A stretch of 64,000 bases of DNA. Origin: Sedimentitalea xiamensis. GTDB lineage: Bacteria; Pseudomonadota; Alphaproteobacteria; Rhodobacterales; Rhodobacteraceae. The position numbers were made by a program, and so were the translations under genes. This document shows positions 8,174-16,259 of this stretch, in pieces; the first letter of the stretch is position 1, and every line of letters begins with the position of its first letter. The DNA lies in contig NZ_JASNJE010000020.1 in the NCBI RefSeq assembly GCF_030164465.1, forward strand, positions 1 to 64,000. The letters are read 5' to 3'. A model generated the notes under the pieces. It made no database searches and was not told where the DNA came from. It saw only the letters and a list, made by a program, of their open reading frames with translations.

Positions 8174-9393
8174 TGGGCGCGCGGATCGTCTTTCTGGGCG
8201 ATGATTTCACCGGCGCTTCCGACAGCCTGGCCACCTATGCGAGGGGCGGCCGCGCCACCCGCCTGCTGACGGGAGAGGCCGCGCCGGAGGCTGGTCTCGA
8301 CGTGCTGGGCATCGCGACAGACCTCCGTTCGCTGCCCCCGGACCGGGCCGGGAAGGTCGTGTCCGCGCTCTGGCCGACCATCGCCCGCGAGTCGCCCGAG
8401 GTCTTGCATCTCAAGGTCTGTTCCACCTTCGATTCCGCGCCGCATGTCGGATCGATCGGGGCGGTCGTCCGGCAGCTCACGACGCTGTTTCAGCCGGATG
8501 TGACGGCGGTGATCGGGGGCCAGCCGAGCCTGGGCCGGTACTGCGCTTTCGGGACGCTCTTCGCCCGTGGACCGGATGGGGCGGTCCACCGGATCGACCG
8601 GCATCCCGTGATGTCGCGTCATCCGGTCACCCCGATGCAGGAGGCCGACCTGGGCTTGCACCTTTCGCGGCAGGGCCTCGAACTGGCGAACCGGATCAAC
8701 GCCCCCGAGCTGACCGATGCGGGAAGGGTCGCCGGCGCGCTGCGCGACGGCCCCGCATTGATCGACGTGATGTGCCCGGAACATCTCGCCCTCATCCGCG
8801 ACGCCTTGCGCCGCGTGGGCGGCAGGCAATTGCTGATCGGCGCAAGTTCGGTCGCTGAAATCCTCGGCGCGGGGCAAGGCGGCGCCACGATCTCCGCGCC
8901 GCCGGCCCCGGAAGGCGCGCTGCTTGGCTTCGCCGGCTCACGCTCCACGATTACCGCGGCCCAGGTAAAGGCGGCGCGCCGCTACAGGCGGGTGCCGCTT
9001 ACGCCCGACATGCTCGACGATCCTGCGACACCTGCCAGGCTCGCCGCTCGCCTTTCGTCCGATCAGCCGCTTCTCGTCCACCTCGATCCCGAGGCCGATT
9101 ACCGCCGCGACCCCGATGCTCTCGCGGATGCCTGTGCCGACTTGGTCGAAGGGATCGTGACGAAAACCCCGCTCCGCGCTCTTGGCCTTGCCGGAGGTGA
9201 CACTTCGAGCCGTATCGTCAAACGCCTCGACTTCACGGCGCTGGATTACCTCTCCGATATGGGCCAAGGCGCGTGCATCTGCTTTGGGCGCCACGCGGAA
9301 GAGACGCGCAATGGAATGCGCGTGATGCTCAAAGGCGGACAGATGGGTGCCGCCGATCTGTTCGACCGCTTCGCGGAACACATGTCACGTTGA
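8173..9393 (+). CDS. DUF1537 four-carbon/sugar-acid kinase, candidate 3-oxo-isoapionate kinase
   Basis: 406 residues. The N-terminal signature FLGDDFTGASDS (residues about 7-18) and the C-terminal nucleotide-binding GLAGGDTSSRIVKRL define the DUF1537 kinase family, which phosphorylates sugar acids such as threonate, erythronate and 3-oxo-isoapionate. The start is the ATG of TGATG overlapping the RuBisCO-like stop; a GTG one codon earlier is an alternative. As last gene of the TRAP-VOC-RLP operon it should phosphorylate the imported acid or a derivative to make the RLP substrate. Specificity is inferred from the neighbour. Confidence 0.85.
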   Translation: MGARIVFLGDDFTGASDSLATYARGGRATRLLTGEAAPEAGLDVLGIATDLRSLPPDRAGKVVSALWPTIARESPEVLHLKVCSTFDSAPHVGSIGAVVRQLTTLFQPDVTAVIGGQPSLGRYCAFGTLFARGPDGAVHRIDRHPVMSRHPVTPMQEADLGLHLSRQGLELANRINAPELTDAGRVAGALRDGPALIDVMCPEHLALIRDALRRVGGRQLLIGASSVAEILGAGQGGATISAPPAPEGALLGFAGSRSTITAAQVKAARRYRRVPLTPDMLDDPATPARLAARLSSDQPLLVHLDPEADYRRDPDALADACADLVEGIVTKTPLRALGLAGGDTSSRIVKRLDFTALDYLSDMGQGACICFGRHAEETRNGMRVMLKGGQMGAADLFDRFAEHMSR

Positions 9394-9414
9394 CGCGACA
9401 AACCGCGGGCTTGT

Positions 9415-9492
9415 CCGCCACATGGTCCATCGCCTCTTCTTCGGAAACATACTGCGCCGGCTTGCCGATGATCACGGCCCGTTTGGACCCGT
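9415..9492 (-). pseudogene. fumarylacetoacetate hydrolase-family fragment
   Basis: About 26 codons on the minus strand read GSKRAVIIGKPAQYVSEEEA and then MDHVA, matching the conserved stretch of FAH-family hydrolases (typically VVIGKPA-YVSEEEAL-YVAGY). Homology stops abruptly at both ends, and no start codon or metal-binding E-x-E region remains nearby. It is probably the residue of a deleted gene once downstream of the dioxygenase. The match is from memory of the family pattern. Confidence 0.6.
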
Positions 9493-9567
9493 CGCTTTCG
9501 AAGAATCGATAGAATTGAGCCCGCTGGCGCCCTGGTCCGGTCGGTGCCCGATCCCGAGAGGCAAACC

Positions 9568-10368
9568 TTATTCGGCGGCGTGTTTGTAGGTGCTCGCAAA
9601 CTTCGTCAACGCGTCGTCCTCGCATGCCTCGATGGGAGTGAAGTCCTGATGCGCAATCCACTCCTTGCGCGTGGGCGTGCGGATGTAGTTCGATACGGCA
9701 TTGAGGGTGAGGTAGACGATCTTGCGCGGGAAGGGCGTGATATTGCCTGCCGAGCCGTGCACCAGATTGCCGTGGAACATCAGCACGCCGCCCGGCTTGC
9801 CAGTGGGGACAACCAGCCCGCCTTCGTCCACCAGCCGGGTCACGGTATCGTTGTCCAAAGTCCAGAGCGGGTAGCTGGTGGTCGAGATGTCGTGGCCCGC
9901 TTGCAGCACGCCGTGCCTGTGGCTCCTGGGGATCAGCATCAGAGGTCCGTTGAAGGTGAAGACCTCGTCCAGGAAAACGGAAATGTTCATGGCGCGCGGT
10001 TCCGGCATGCCATCGTCGCGCGCCCATGTGCCGTAATCCTGATGCCATTGCCAGACATCCCCGGTAAAACTGGCTTTGGCGTTGATCTTGTACTGGTGCA
10101 TGTAGACCTTTTCGCCGAACACCTGCTCCAGCGGCTCGATCAGGCGGGGATGGCGCCCCAGAATGCCAAAGGCCTCGTTATAGGTGTGCGCCGCAAAAGC
10201 CGTTCTCGGCGCGCCCGAGGTTTCGCGCCAGACCTCGGGGCGATCTTCATCGTAGATACGCTCGGCCTCGGCCTTCAGGACGGCTATCTCTTCCGATGAG
10301 AACGCCTCGGGCAGAAAAATCCAGCCTTCTTCCTCAAACTGCGTGATCTGGTCATCTGTCAGTTTCAT
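9568..10368 (-). CDS. phytanoyl-CoA dioxygenase family protein (EctD-like)
   Basis: 266-residue Fe(II)/2-oxoglutarate-dependent oxygenase. Iron ligands are visible in WQWHQDYGTW (His and Asp, near residues 108-110) and in MFHGNLVHGSAGN (distal His), with a downstream arginine for 2-oxoglutarate. The WHQDYxTWxxxDGMP pattern resembles ectoine hydroxylase, but the protein is shorter than EctD (about 300) and no ectoine genes are nearby, so another small-molecule substrate is likelier. Its ATG overlaps the GntR stop by 4 bp, giving a regulator-enzyme operon. Confidence 0.85.
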   Translation of the reverse strand: MKLTDDQITQFEEEGWIFLPEAFSSEEIAVLKAEAERIYDEDRPEVWRETSGAPRTAFAAHTYNEAFGILGRHPRLIEPLEQVFGEKVYMHQYKINAKASFTGDVWQWHQDYGTWARDDGMPEPRAMNISVFLDEVFTFNGPLMLIPRSHRHGVLQAGHDISTTSYPLWTLDNDTVTRLVDEGGLVVPTGKPGGVLMFHGNLVHGSAGNITPFPRKIVYLTLNAVSNYIRTPTRKEWIAHQDFTPIEACEDDALTKFASTYKHAAE

Positions 10369-11126
10369 GTCACGTTTCCTCCCTGGTTCGTTTGCGCCTG
10401 GCGCTCATGCATCTGGTCGATGCGGTTCCGGATCTCCTCACCGGCGCGCCGGGCATGGTCTTGCGAGCGGGCCTCGGCCAGATCCGCGTCCCCTGCGAGA
10501 ACCGCGGCGGCGATGGCGGCGTGTTCTTCCCAGATGATGGCCCTGTGCCCCTCGTCATCCAGAACCGCCGCCATGGAGCGCATGAATTGCGGCCATTGTT
10601 CGGATACGGTGCGCGCAATTTCCGGGTTGCCGGACAGGTCGTGCAGGGCGCGGTGGAACGCGACATCCGCGTGGACCAGGTCAATCGTGTCCGCGTCCGG
10701 GCGCAGTGCAGCGCCCGCATCGAATGCTGCTTGCAAGGCGTCCAGTTCGGCGGGCACCGCACCGCCCGATGCCACGCGGACCGCTGCGAGCCGGGCTGCC
10801 AGGCCGTCCAGCACCTCGCGAACCTGATAGAGATGCCATATCTGCTGTGCGTCCAGTGGTGCGACGGCCAGCCCCTTGCGCCCATGCTGCACGACCAGTC
10901 CCTGATGTTTGAGAACTTGCATCGCATGGCTCACGGGCTGACGCGAAACGTCGAGGAGCTCCGCGACACGGTCCTGCGTCAGCCGCTCTCCCGGCGGCAA
11001 GCGGCCGACCGCGATCGCTTGAACCAGCTTGCCGTGAACGAGGTCTATGAGCGCGGGTTCCGATTTGAGCGGACCCAGCATCTCGGCCCCCTGGTTTTCC
11101 TTGTCCTGAAAGAGCCGTGTTGACAT
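10365..11126 (-). CDS. GntR-family regulator (FCD subfamily)
   Basis: 253 residues. The winged helix (residues about 25-90, RLTQDRVAELLDVSRQPVSHAMQVL) is followed by an all-helical FCD effector domain with histidines in FHRALH and the C-terminal QDHARRAGE. It is transcribed with the EctD-like dioxygenase and divergently from the SAF-domain oxidoreductase, so it probably controls both. Effector unknown. Confidence 0.92.
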   Translation of the reverse strand: MSTRLFQDKENQGAEMLGPLKSEPALIDLVHGKLVQAIAVGRLPPGERLTQDRVAELLDVSRQPVSHAMQVLKHQGLVVQHGRKGLAVAPLDAQQIWHLYQVREVLDGLAARLAAVRVASGGAVPAELDALQAAFDAGAALRPDADTIDLVHADVAFHRALHDLSGNPEIARTVSEQWPQFMRSMAAVLDDEGHRAIIWEEHAAIAAAVLAGDADLAEARSQDHARRAGEEIRNRIDQMHERQAQTNQGGNVT

Positions 11127-11140
11127 CGGAGCCGTGATTT

Positions 11141-11172
11141 CTGAATTTGGAATTCCGAATGCAGAATTTCAA
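11141..11172. promoter_or_regulatory. candidate GntR operator
   Basis: In the 90-bp divergent gap, the palindrome TTGGAATTCCGAA (11147-11159) is flanked by GAATTT repeats on both sides. Low-GC dyad symmetry in an otherwise GC-rich region, next to a GntR gene, makes it a likely operator. No direct evidence. Confidence 0.45.
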
Positions 11173-11216
11173 ATGGGGGCAAGCGTGTCAAGTGACGCGC
11201 AACCGGGGGGCATCGT

Positions 11217-12533
11217 ATGTTTGTCTATCAAGAACTTCTGGCGCGCGCGGCGCAGGACAAACCGGTGCGTGTCGGATTGATCGGCGCCGGCAAGTTCGGA
11301 TCCATGTTTCTGAGCCAGGTTCCGACGACACCGGCCCTGCGGGTTGCCGCCATCGCGGATCTGCGGCCGGACAACGCGCGCAGGGCCTGCGCCGACGTTG
11401 GCTGGAGCGCCGACCGGATCGATGACGTGGTCTTCACCGATGACGCCATGGCGATGATGGCCCGCGACGATGTGGATGTGATCGTCGAGGCCACGGGCAA
11501 TCCGGTCGTCGGCCTGCTGCATGCGCGCGAGGCGATCCGGCAAGGCCGGCACATCGTCATGGTCAATGTCGAAGCCGATGTGTTGGCCGGGCCTCTTCTT
11601 GCGGAAGAAGCGCGCGCCGCCGGGGTCGTCTACTCCATGGCATATGGCGACCAGCCGGCCCTGACCTGTGAAATGGTTGAATGGGCGCGGGCGTGCGGGT
11701 TCACCGTTGTTGCGGCGGGCAAGGGCACGAAATACTTGCCGGATTACCACGCCTCGACCCCCGACACCGTTTGGGATCACTACGGGCTGACCACCGCGCA
11801 GGCCGCAGAGGCCGGGATGAACCCGCAGATGTTCAACAGCTTCCTTGATGGCACGAAGTCCGCGTTGGAAATGGCTGCGATTGCCAATGCGACGGGTCTC
11901 GCGCCTCCGGTTGACGGGCTGCTCTTTCCGCCGGCTGGCATGGACGATCTGGCGCATGTCCTGCGGCCCGCCGCAGATGGGGGGCAGCTTGCGGGCAAAG
12001 GCATGGTCGAAGTGGTCTCGTCGCTGGAACGGGACGGGCGGCCGGTGTTTCGCGATCTTCGCTGGGGCGTCTACGTGGTGATTGAAGCGCCCAATGACTA
12101 TGCGGCGGCCTGTTTCAAGCAATACGGCATGAACACGGACGCCACCGGGCGATATTCCGCGATGTACAAGCCGTTCCACCTCATCGGGCTTGAGCTGAAT
12201 GTCTCGATCCTGTCTGCCGCATTGCTCGGCAAACCGACCGGATCCACCTTGTCATTTGCGGGTGACGTGGTGGCCACGGCCAAGCGCAACCTGGCTGCCG
12301 GCGAGACGCTCGACGGTGAAGGCGGGTTTACGGTCTGGGGCAAGCTGCTGCCGGCCAGGTCGTCCCTCAGGCTGGGCGGGTTGCCGATCGGCCTTGCGCA
12401 TGGTGTGAAACTGAAAAACGGCATTGCCGAGGGACAGCCGATCACATGGAGCGATGTCGGGATCGACGAAACCGCCGATGCCGTGAAGATCCGCCGCGAG
12501 ATGGAGCACCGCTTCCAGCAAACGGTGGTTTGA
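11217..12533 (+). CDS. NAD(P)-dependent oxidoreductase with C-terminal SAF domain (homoserine-dehydrogenase-like)
   Basis: 438 residues. An N-terminal Rossmann fold (VGLIGAGKFGSMFLSQ, residues about 18-33) is followed by a homoserine-dehydrogenase-like middle and a C-terminal SAF-like domain (about 350-420). This architecture matches the group annotated as predicted homoserine dehydrogenase with SAF domain; members sit in catabolic loci rather than threonine operons. It is divergent from the GntR-dioxygenase pair. Substrate unknown; given the context, an oxidation or isomerisation of a sugar-acid or osmolyte derivative is possible. Confidence 0.85.
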   Translation: MFVYQELLARAAQDKPVRVGLIGAGKFGSMFLSQVPTTPALRVAAIADLRPDNARRACADVGWSADRIDDVVFTDDAMAMMARDDVDVIVEATGNPVVGLLHAREAIRQGRHIVMVNVEADVLAGPLLAEEARAAGVVYSMAYGDQPALTCEMVEWARACGFTVVAAGKGTKYLPDYHASTPDTVWDHYGLTTAQAAEAGMNPQMFNSFLDGTKSALEMAAIANATGLAPPVDGLLFPPAGMDDLAHVLRPAADGGQLAGKGMVEVVSSLERDGRPVFRDLRWGVYVVIEAPNDYAAACFKQYGMNTDATGRYSAMYKPFHLIGLELNVSILSAALLGKPTGSTLSFAGDVVATAKRNLAAGETLDGEGGFTVWGKLLPARSSLRLGGLPIGLAHGVKLKNGIAEGQPITWSDVGIDETADAVKIRREMEHRFQQTVV

Positions 12534-12867
12534 AGTTAATCTCTTCACGACGCTTCTGTTCCGTATCGTGCCGATCCGGGCAACCGAAACGCCGCATTGG
12601 CGAAGCCGCGGCGCGGCACGAAGAACCGAAACCAACGGCATCCGTCGGTGGCTCCCGCCTGCAAGACGGCGATCGAAACCGTGAGAGTGGCCGCGAGCGG
12701 GAACGCCCGGCAGCTTCGCGCGGTGCCGGTTTCCGGTGAGCGCAAGTTCCATGACCGGTCGCACGGGCAAGGGTTTCAAGGCGCCATCGTCCCCGTCGTC
12801 CGACGCGCGCGCCAAGCGCCTGAACGTCAGAGGTGACCGCCATTCCAACACCGACGCCTGCCGGGGT
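12534..12867. other. gap with no recognised gene
   Basis: A 334-base GC-rich stretch between two converging genes. Several open frames cross it, but their translations are arginine/proline-rich and match nothing known; none has a Shine-Dalgarno sequence with coding-like third-position bias. No clear terminator or repeat seen. Confidence 0.5.
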
Positions 12868-13875
12868 TCAATTCGGTTTCCGGCCGGAAGTTTCCCGCCT
12901 GCCGGCTTGCGATCTGCGAAGCGTCGCGGAAGGCAGTTCGCCGTAACGACGGCGATACTCATGCGCGAATCGGCTGAGATGGGCTATGCCGCATTCCCCG
13001 GCGATTTCGGTGACGGTGGAAAATGGCCGCGCCAGAAACATTTCGCGGGCGGCTTCCAGACGCTGGGCGGCAAGAAATGCCCTGGGCGTGCAGCCGAGGA
13101 TCTGTTTGAACGAGAGCTGCAGGTATCTGATGCTGGCTTCCGCCTCACGGGCAATGTCCGATATGGTAAGGGGAGCGCCGAGATTCTGGCACACAAACTC
13201 CTGCGCGCGCCGAACGACTTTCGCCGAACCTTCGATCCGTTCCGGGCACAACTTCACCGCATTGGTCGCCAACAGCAGTTGGACGAATGTTTCCACGATA
13301 AGCGCCTCCAACAGGCGGCGTTGTTGCTCCGAAGTCTCAAGCGAATAGTAGTCCAGATGCGCCGACGCATGTTCGGTCAGGGAGATCAGCGGACCATCGG
13401 GGCCTTTTGCGCCGGACTTTTCGATCAGCGTGAATTCCACCGGACCAATGCGCCGCTCGTTGCCTTGCAGGAGGAACTGGTCCAGCCGCTCCGTGGATAT
13501 CGTCGTTGCGATGCCGCGCATGCGATGCGATGTCGTCTGCATCCGCAAGCTGACCGCGCCGGGCCCGACGATAACAGCCGCGCCGGAACAGGCGTCAAAG
13601 CTGTCCGTCCCATGGTCAATGCCCATCGTGCCGCGGGCCACCTTCTCATACCTGATGATTTCGCTGTCCGGCATCCGGAAGATGCAATTGGAGGCAAGGG
13701 CATCGGTGACGGAGACATGCCCATCCCCGAAAAGCCCGCCATTGGCGGCGAAATAACCTTCCTGCCGATCCGAAAAGCGAAGCGCCCGCAGCCCCTCCGT
13801 GTGACTGCCGTAGGCAGCCACAAGGCCGGAACGGACGATGTCCTCTTCGAGGTTGCGACCGTAGATTTCAATCAT
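12868..13875 (-). CDS. AraC-family transcriptional regulator
   Basis: 335 residues from the ATG at 13875, chosen for its GGGAGAG ribosome site; a TTG at 13962 would add 29 residues but lacks one. An N-terminal cupin-like sensing domain precedes a C-terminal double helix-turn-helix of AraC type (ISDIAREAEASIRYLQLSFK near residue 240; second motif ending SRFAHEYRRRYGELPS). The N-terminal half resembles AraC-binding-like domain (AraC_binding_2) regulators. The target is not obvious: the long gap upstream and the SH3 gene beyond are on the opposite strand. Confidence 0.88.
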   Translation of the reverse strand: MIEIYGRNLEEDIVRSGLVAAYGSHTEGLRALRFSDRQEGYFAANGGLFGDGHVSVTDALASNCIFRMPDSEIIRYEKVARGTMGIDHGTDSFDACSGAAVIVGPGAVSLRMQTTSHRMRGIATTISTERLDQFLLQGNERRIGPVEFTLIEKSGAKGPDGPLISLTEHASAHLDYYSLETSEQQRRLLEALIVETFVQLLLATNAVKLCPERIEGSAKVVRRAQEFVCQNLGAPLTISDIAREAEASIRYLQLSFKQILGCTPRAFLAAQRLEAAREMFLARPFSTVTEIAGECGIAHLSRFAHEYRRRYGELPSATLRRSQAGRRETSGRKPN

Positions 13876-14519
13876 TTCCGAACTCTCCCGCACACAAGGG
13901 ACATCCGAGGCATCCGAACCGCAGTCATCCGCACGCAGCACCAGTGACCGGGGATCCCGCAAATCCGCAGTGTAGCAACAGGTTAGCAGAGTGTTTCAAC
14001 CATGTCGCCGCTTCAATGATCGGCGCCCGCATAACGGTTGTTGCCGCGGTTTGACCGTGGCGCGATGCGGAATTCGAACACATTTCGCCTTTTGGACAGC
14101 ATCTCTTCGCTTTTCGGCTAGCCTGGCCTCCGGGAGTCTGACTAGAGTTGCTGCAAGATCCTGGCCCGTGGCAGCAGATCCCATGTTGTTGCTTCTGTTT
14201 CATTTGTCGGGCTGTTTTGCCCCGAACTGAATTGGGACGGTTCCCTGAATTGTTGGTCTGGAGCAGGCCAACCGCGTCGCGAGTCGGAGGAAGAAAGATT
14301 GAGACCGACAGTCCCGGTTGCCGCCGATTTCGCGAACGGACTTGCCGATGTTCGGTAATGCCTTGAAGTGCGGGGGCGCGACCAGGAACAGCGGAGCGCA
14401 CGGCTGCGTCGCGTCCGGTGCCGAAGGCAACATCATCATGCGCAGGCATAATAGACAAAATGGTTGGGCCTGACGCTTGTCCCGGCACGATATCCCTAAG
14501 ACTGAACATGGAGGACACA
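13876..14519. other. long intergenic region between the AraC regulator and the SH3 protein
   Basis: 644 bases, of lower GC content than its surroundings, with short open frames on both strands but none with coding bias or recognisable homology. It must contain the divergent promoters for the AraC gene (minus) and the SH3 gene (plus). A long 5' leader for the latter is possible. No IS remnant or RNA family recognised. Confidence 0.5.
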
Positions 14520-15368
14520 ATGACCAGTCAAGCAAGAATCGGTAATCCGCGATCCCTTGGAGCCGCTATATGCGCAATGCTTCTGGCGGCCATGGCCTTG
14601 CTGACGCCGGGCCAGGCGGAGGCCCAGATGGGTCCGGACTACTGGAAGGTATCCGGCGTAGCGAGCGACGACTACCTCAACATCCGCTCCGGCCCCGGCA
14701 CCGGGTATCGCGTCTTGGCGCGTGCCCCGAACGGCGCGGTGTTCCGGAATCTCGGCTGTCGCGGCACCGGCAATGATCGCTGGTGCCATCTTGAGACGCC
14801 GGATGGCACCGTGACCGGCTGGGCTGCTGGCCGCTTCCTGAGCGAATCGGGCGCCCCAGGCCATGGCAACATCTCGGGCAGCAACGATGTTCCCGAGCTG
14901 CATGTCCGCAGCAGCGGAGAGGTCGAGGTACGTTACGCCAGCGGCTGCACGGCGCTTTACAACCCCGCCGGACGACGGATCACGGCAGGCGCGTCCTGCT
15001 CCCGCGAACAGCTTTCGCGCGCCCATGACGCGGTCGAAGGCTATATGCGCGAACAGGCAGGTTCCGACAACCATTCGGGCAACACCGCCGCGATGGAAGT
15101 GAACCTTTCCGGCTCCGGCCTGATCACCAACGACCGCAGCATCGTCACCGGCAGCATCAGAGGCCACAAGGAGGGTCATTACGCCCTCCTGCTGATCGGC
15201 GCCGGTGCCAGCTGCACCGGCTCCATTGACCATGCGCCGGGCAGCGTCGGCAGCCAGACCAGCAGTATCCACTGCACCAACGGCGCGCATGGCTCGGCCA
15301 TCCTCAACCAGAACGGCCTGCTGACCTTCAGCCTCACGAACGGCACCGCCGGTTTCGTGAAATTCTGA
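14520..15368 (+). CDS. secreted SH3-domain protein
   Basis: 282 residues from the ATG at 14520, preceded by GGAGG. A signal peptide (hydrophobic AAICAMLLAAMALL, cleavage near AEAQ, residue about 36) leads to a bacterial SH3 domain (about 45-108) with the typical LNIRSGPGTGYRVL and a C-terminal WAAGRFL. A conserved Cys pair may form a disulfide. The C-terminal half (about 190-282) is beta-rich with no recognised family. Probably a periplasmic or surface protein that binds cell wall or another polymer; function unknown. Confidence 0.8.
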   Translation: MTSQARIGNPRSLGAAICAMLLAAMALLTPGQAEAQMGPDYWKVSGVASDDYLNIRSGPGTGYRVLARAPNGAVFRNLGCRGTGNDRWCHLETPDGTVTGWAAGRFLSESGAPGHGNISGSNDVPELHVRSSGEVEVRYASGCTALYNPAGRRITAGASCSREQLSRAHDAVEGYMREQAGSDNHSGNTAAMEVNLSGSGLITNDRSIVTGSIRGHKEGHYALLLIGAGASCTGSIDHAPGSVGSQTSSIHCTNGAHGSAILNQNGLLTFSLTNGTAGFVKF

Positions 15369-15373
15369 CAGAT

Positions 15374-15419
15374 CAGACCCGTTGCGGTCTGTCCCGCCGG
15401 CTTTTCCCTCGCCGGCGGG
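15374..15419 (+). terminator. tandem hairpins after the SH3 gene
   Basis: Two adjacent stem-loops: CAGACC/GGTCTG (15374-15391) and CCCGCCGGC/GCCGGCGGG (15393-15419, nine perfect pairs, loop TTTTCCCTC). No U-tract follows, so it may be a weak terminator or an RNA-stabilising structure before the next gene. Confidence 0.5.
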
Positions 15420-15457
15420 GCGGCCCAACAAGTGGACCGGAGGCCCGAGGAAACGAC

Positions 15458-16234
15458 ATGGCGAACTTTCCGACAGATGCGGAACGCTTCGGCTGGCTTG
15501 AAAGGGACCGCGACGACTTTCCGTATTACCACGGCGTTCCGGTCGAGATCACAACCGGCGGATGGTTGGTGGTGCTGGCTGGCGTTGCTCTTGGTTTCGC
15601 CGCCCTGATGATCGGCCCGGAATTCGTCCCCTCAGGAACGCCGCGTTTCCTGCTGGCGTTCCTGTTCGGGGCGATCCCGATCGCGGCGCTTGCGCTGGTT
15701 GCCGGATGGCACTGGACCGCGCTCTTCCGGCGGCTCAGGGCGGTCGATCCTCTGTGGATGATCGGTTTCGCGATCCTGAACGTGCTTGTCACCCTGGTCA
15801 CCGGATTGCTCATCACGAATTTGACCGACGCGACCGCAAACTCGGCAATAGCGGACGCCGGTCAGATGGATGCGGGCCGCGCGCTGCATTTTTTCGCGTT
15901 GACCGGCATACAGCTGATCGGCGAGGAAGTGACCTCGATCCTGCCTTTCCTTGCCTTGCTGTATTGGTTCAGCGGACGCTTTGGAATGGGCCGCAGGACG
16001 GCGATCATTCTCGCCACTCTGGTCGTCGCTCTCCTGTTCTCGGTCGAGCATGGGTCGACCTATGACTGGAACCTTGTGCAGGTGCTGCTCGGGGTTGGGG
16101 TGGCACGGATCGTGCTGATCCTGCCCTATATCATGACCAAGAACCTCGCGGTCTCGGCGGGGGCGCATATCCTCAACGACTGGATGTTCTTCGGCCTGTC
16201 GATGTTGAGCGCCGCAGCCCCGGCAACGAGTTGA
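15458..16234 (+). CDS. CPBP-family intramembrane protein (putative glutamic protease)
   Basis: 258 residues with about six transmembrane helices. CPBP motif 1 is present as GEEVTS (near residue 150) but lacks the usual arginine of EExxxR. The later motif histidines are seen in FSVEHGS and AHILNDW. Known: CPBP proteins are Rce1-like intramembrane endopeptidases, in bacteria often linked to bacteriocin maturation or immunity. It is followed after 25 bp by a second CPBP gene, so the two may work together. The catalytic state is uncertain because of the altered motif. Confidence 0.75.
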   Translation: MANFPTDAERFGWLERDRDDFPYYHGVPVEITTGGWLVVLAGVALGFAALMIGPEFVPSGTPRFLLAFLFGAIPIAALALVAGWHWTALFRRLRAVDPLWMIGFAILNVLVTLVTGLLITNLTDATANSAIADAGQMDAGRALHFFALTGIQLIGEEVTSILPFLALLYWFSGRFGMGRRTAIILATLVVALLFSVEHGSTYDWNLVQVLLGVGVARIVLILPYIMTKNLAVSAGAHILNDWMFFGLSMLSAAAPATS

Positions 16235-16259
16235 ACCCGAACTTCGGGGAGGACGCAGC

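Noticed and set aside
9568-10368. Ectoine hydroxylase EctD
   Set aside because: Shorter than EctD and without ectABC; only the generic iron-site pattern is shared.
11217-12533. Homoserine dehydrogenase of threonine biosynthesis
   Set aside because: The SAF-type C-terminus and catabolic/regulatory neighbourhood do not fit a biosynthetic Hom enzyme.
12534-12867. Possible small genes in this gap
   Set aside because: Candidate frames lack ribosome sites and known homology; translations look like noncoding GC-rich DNA.
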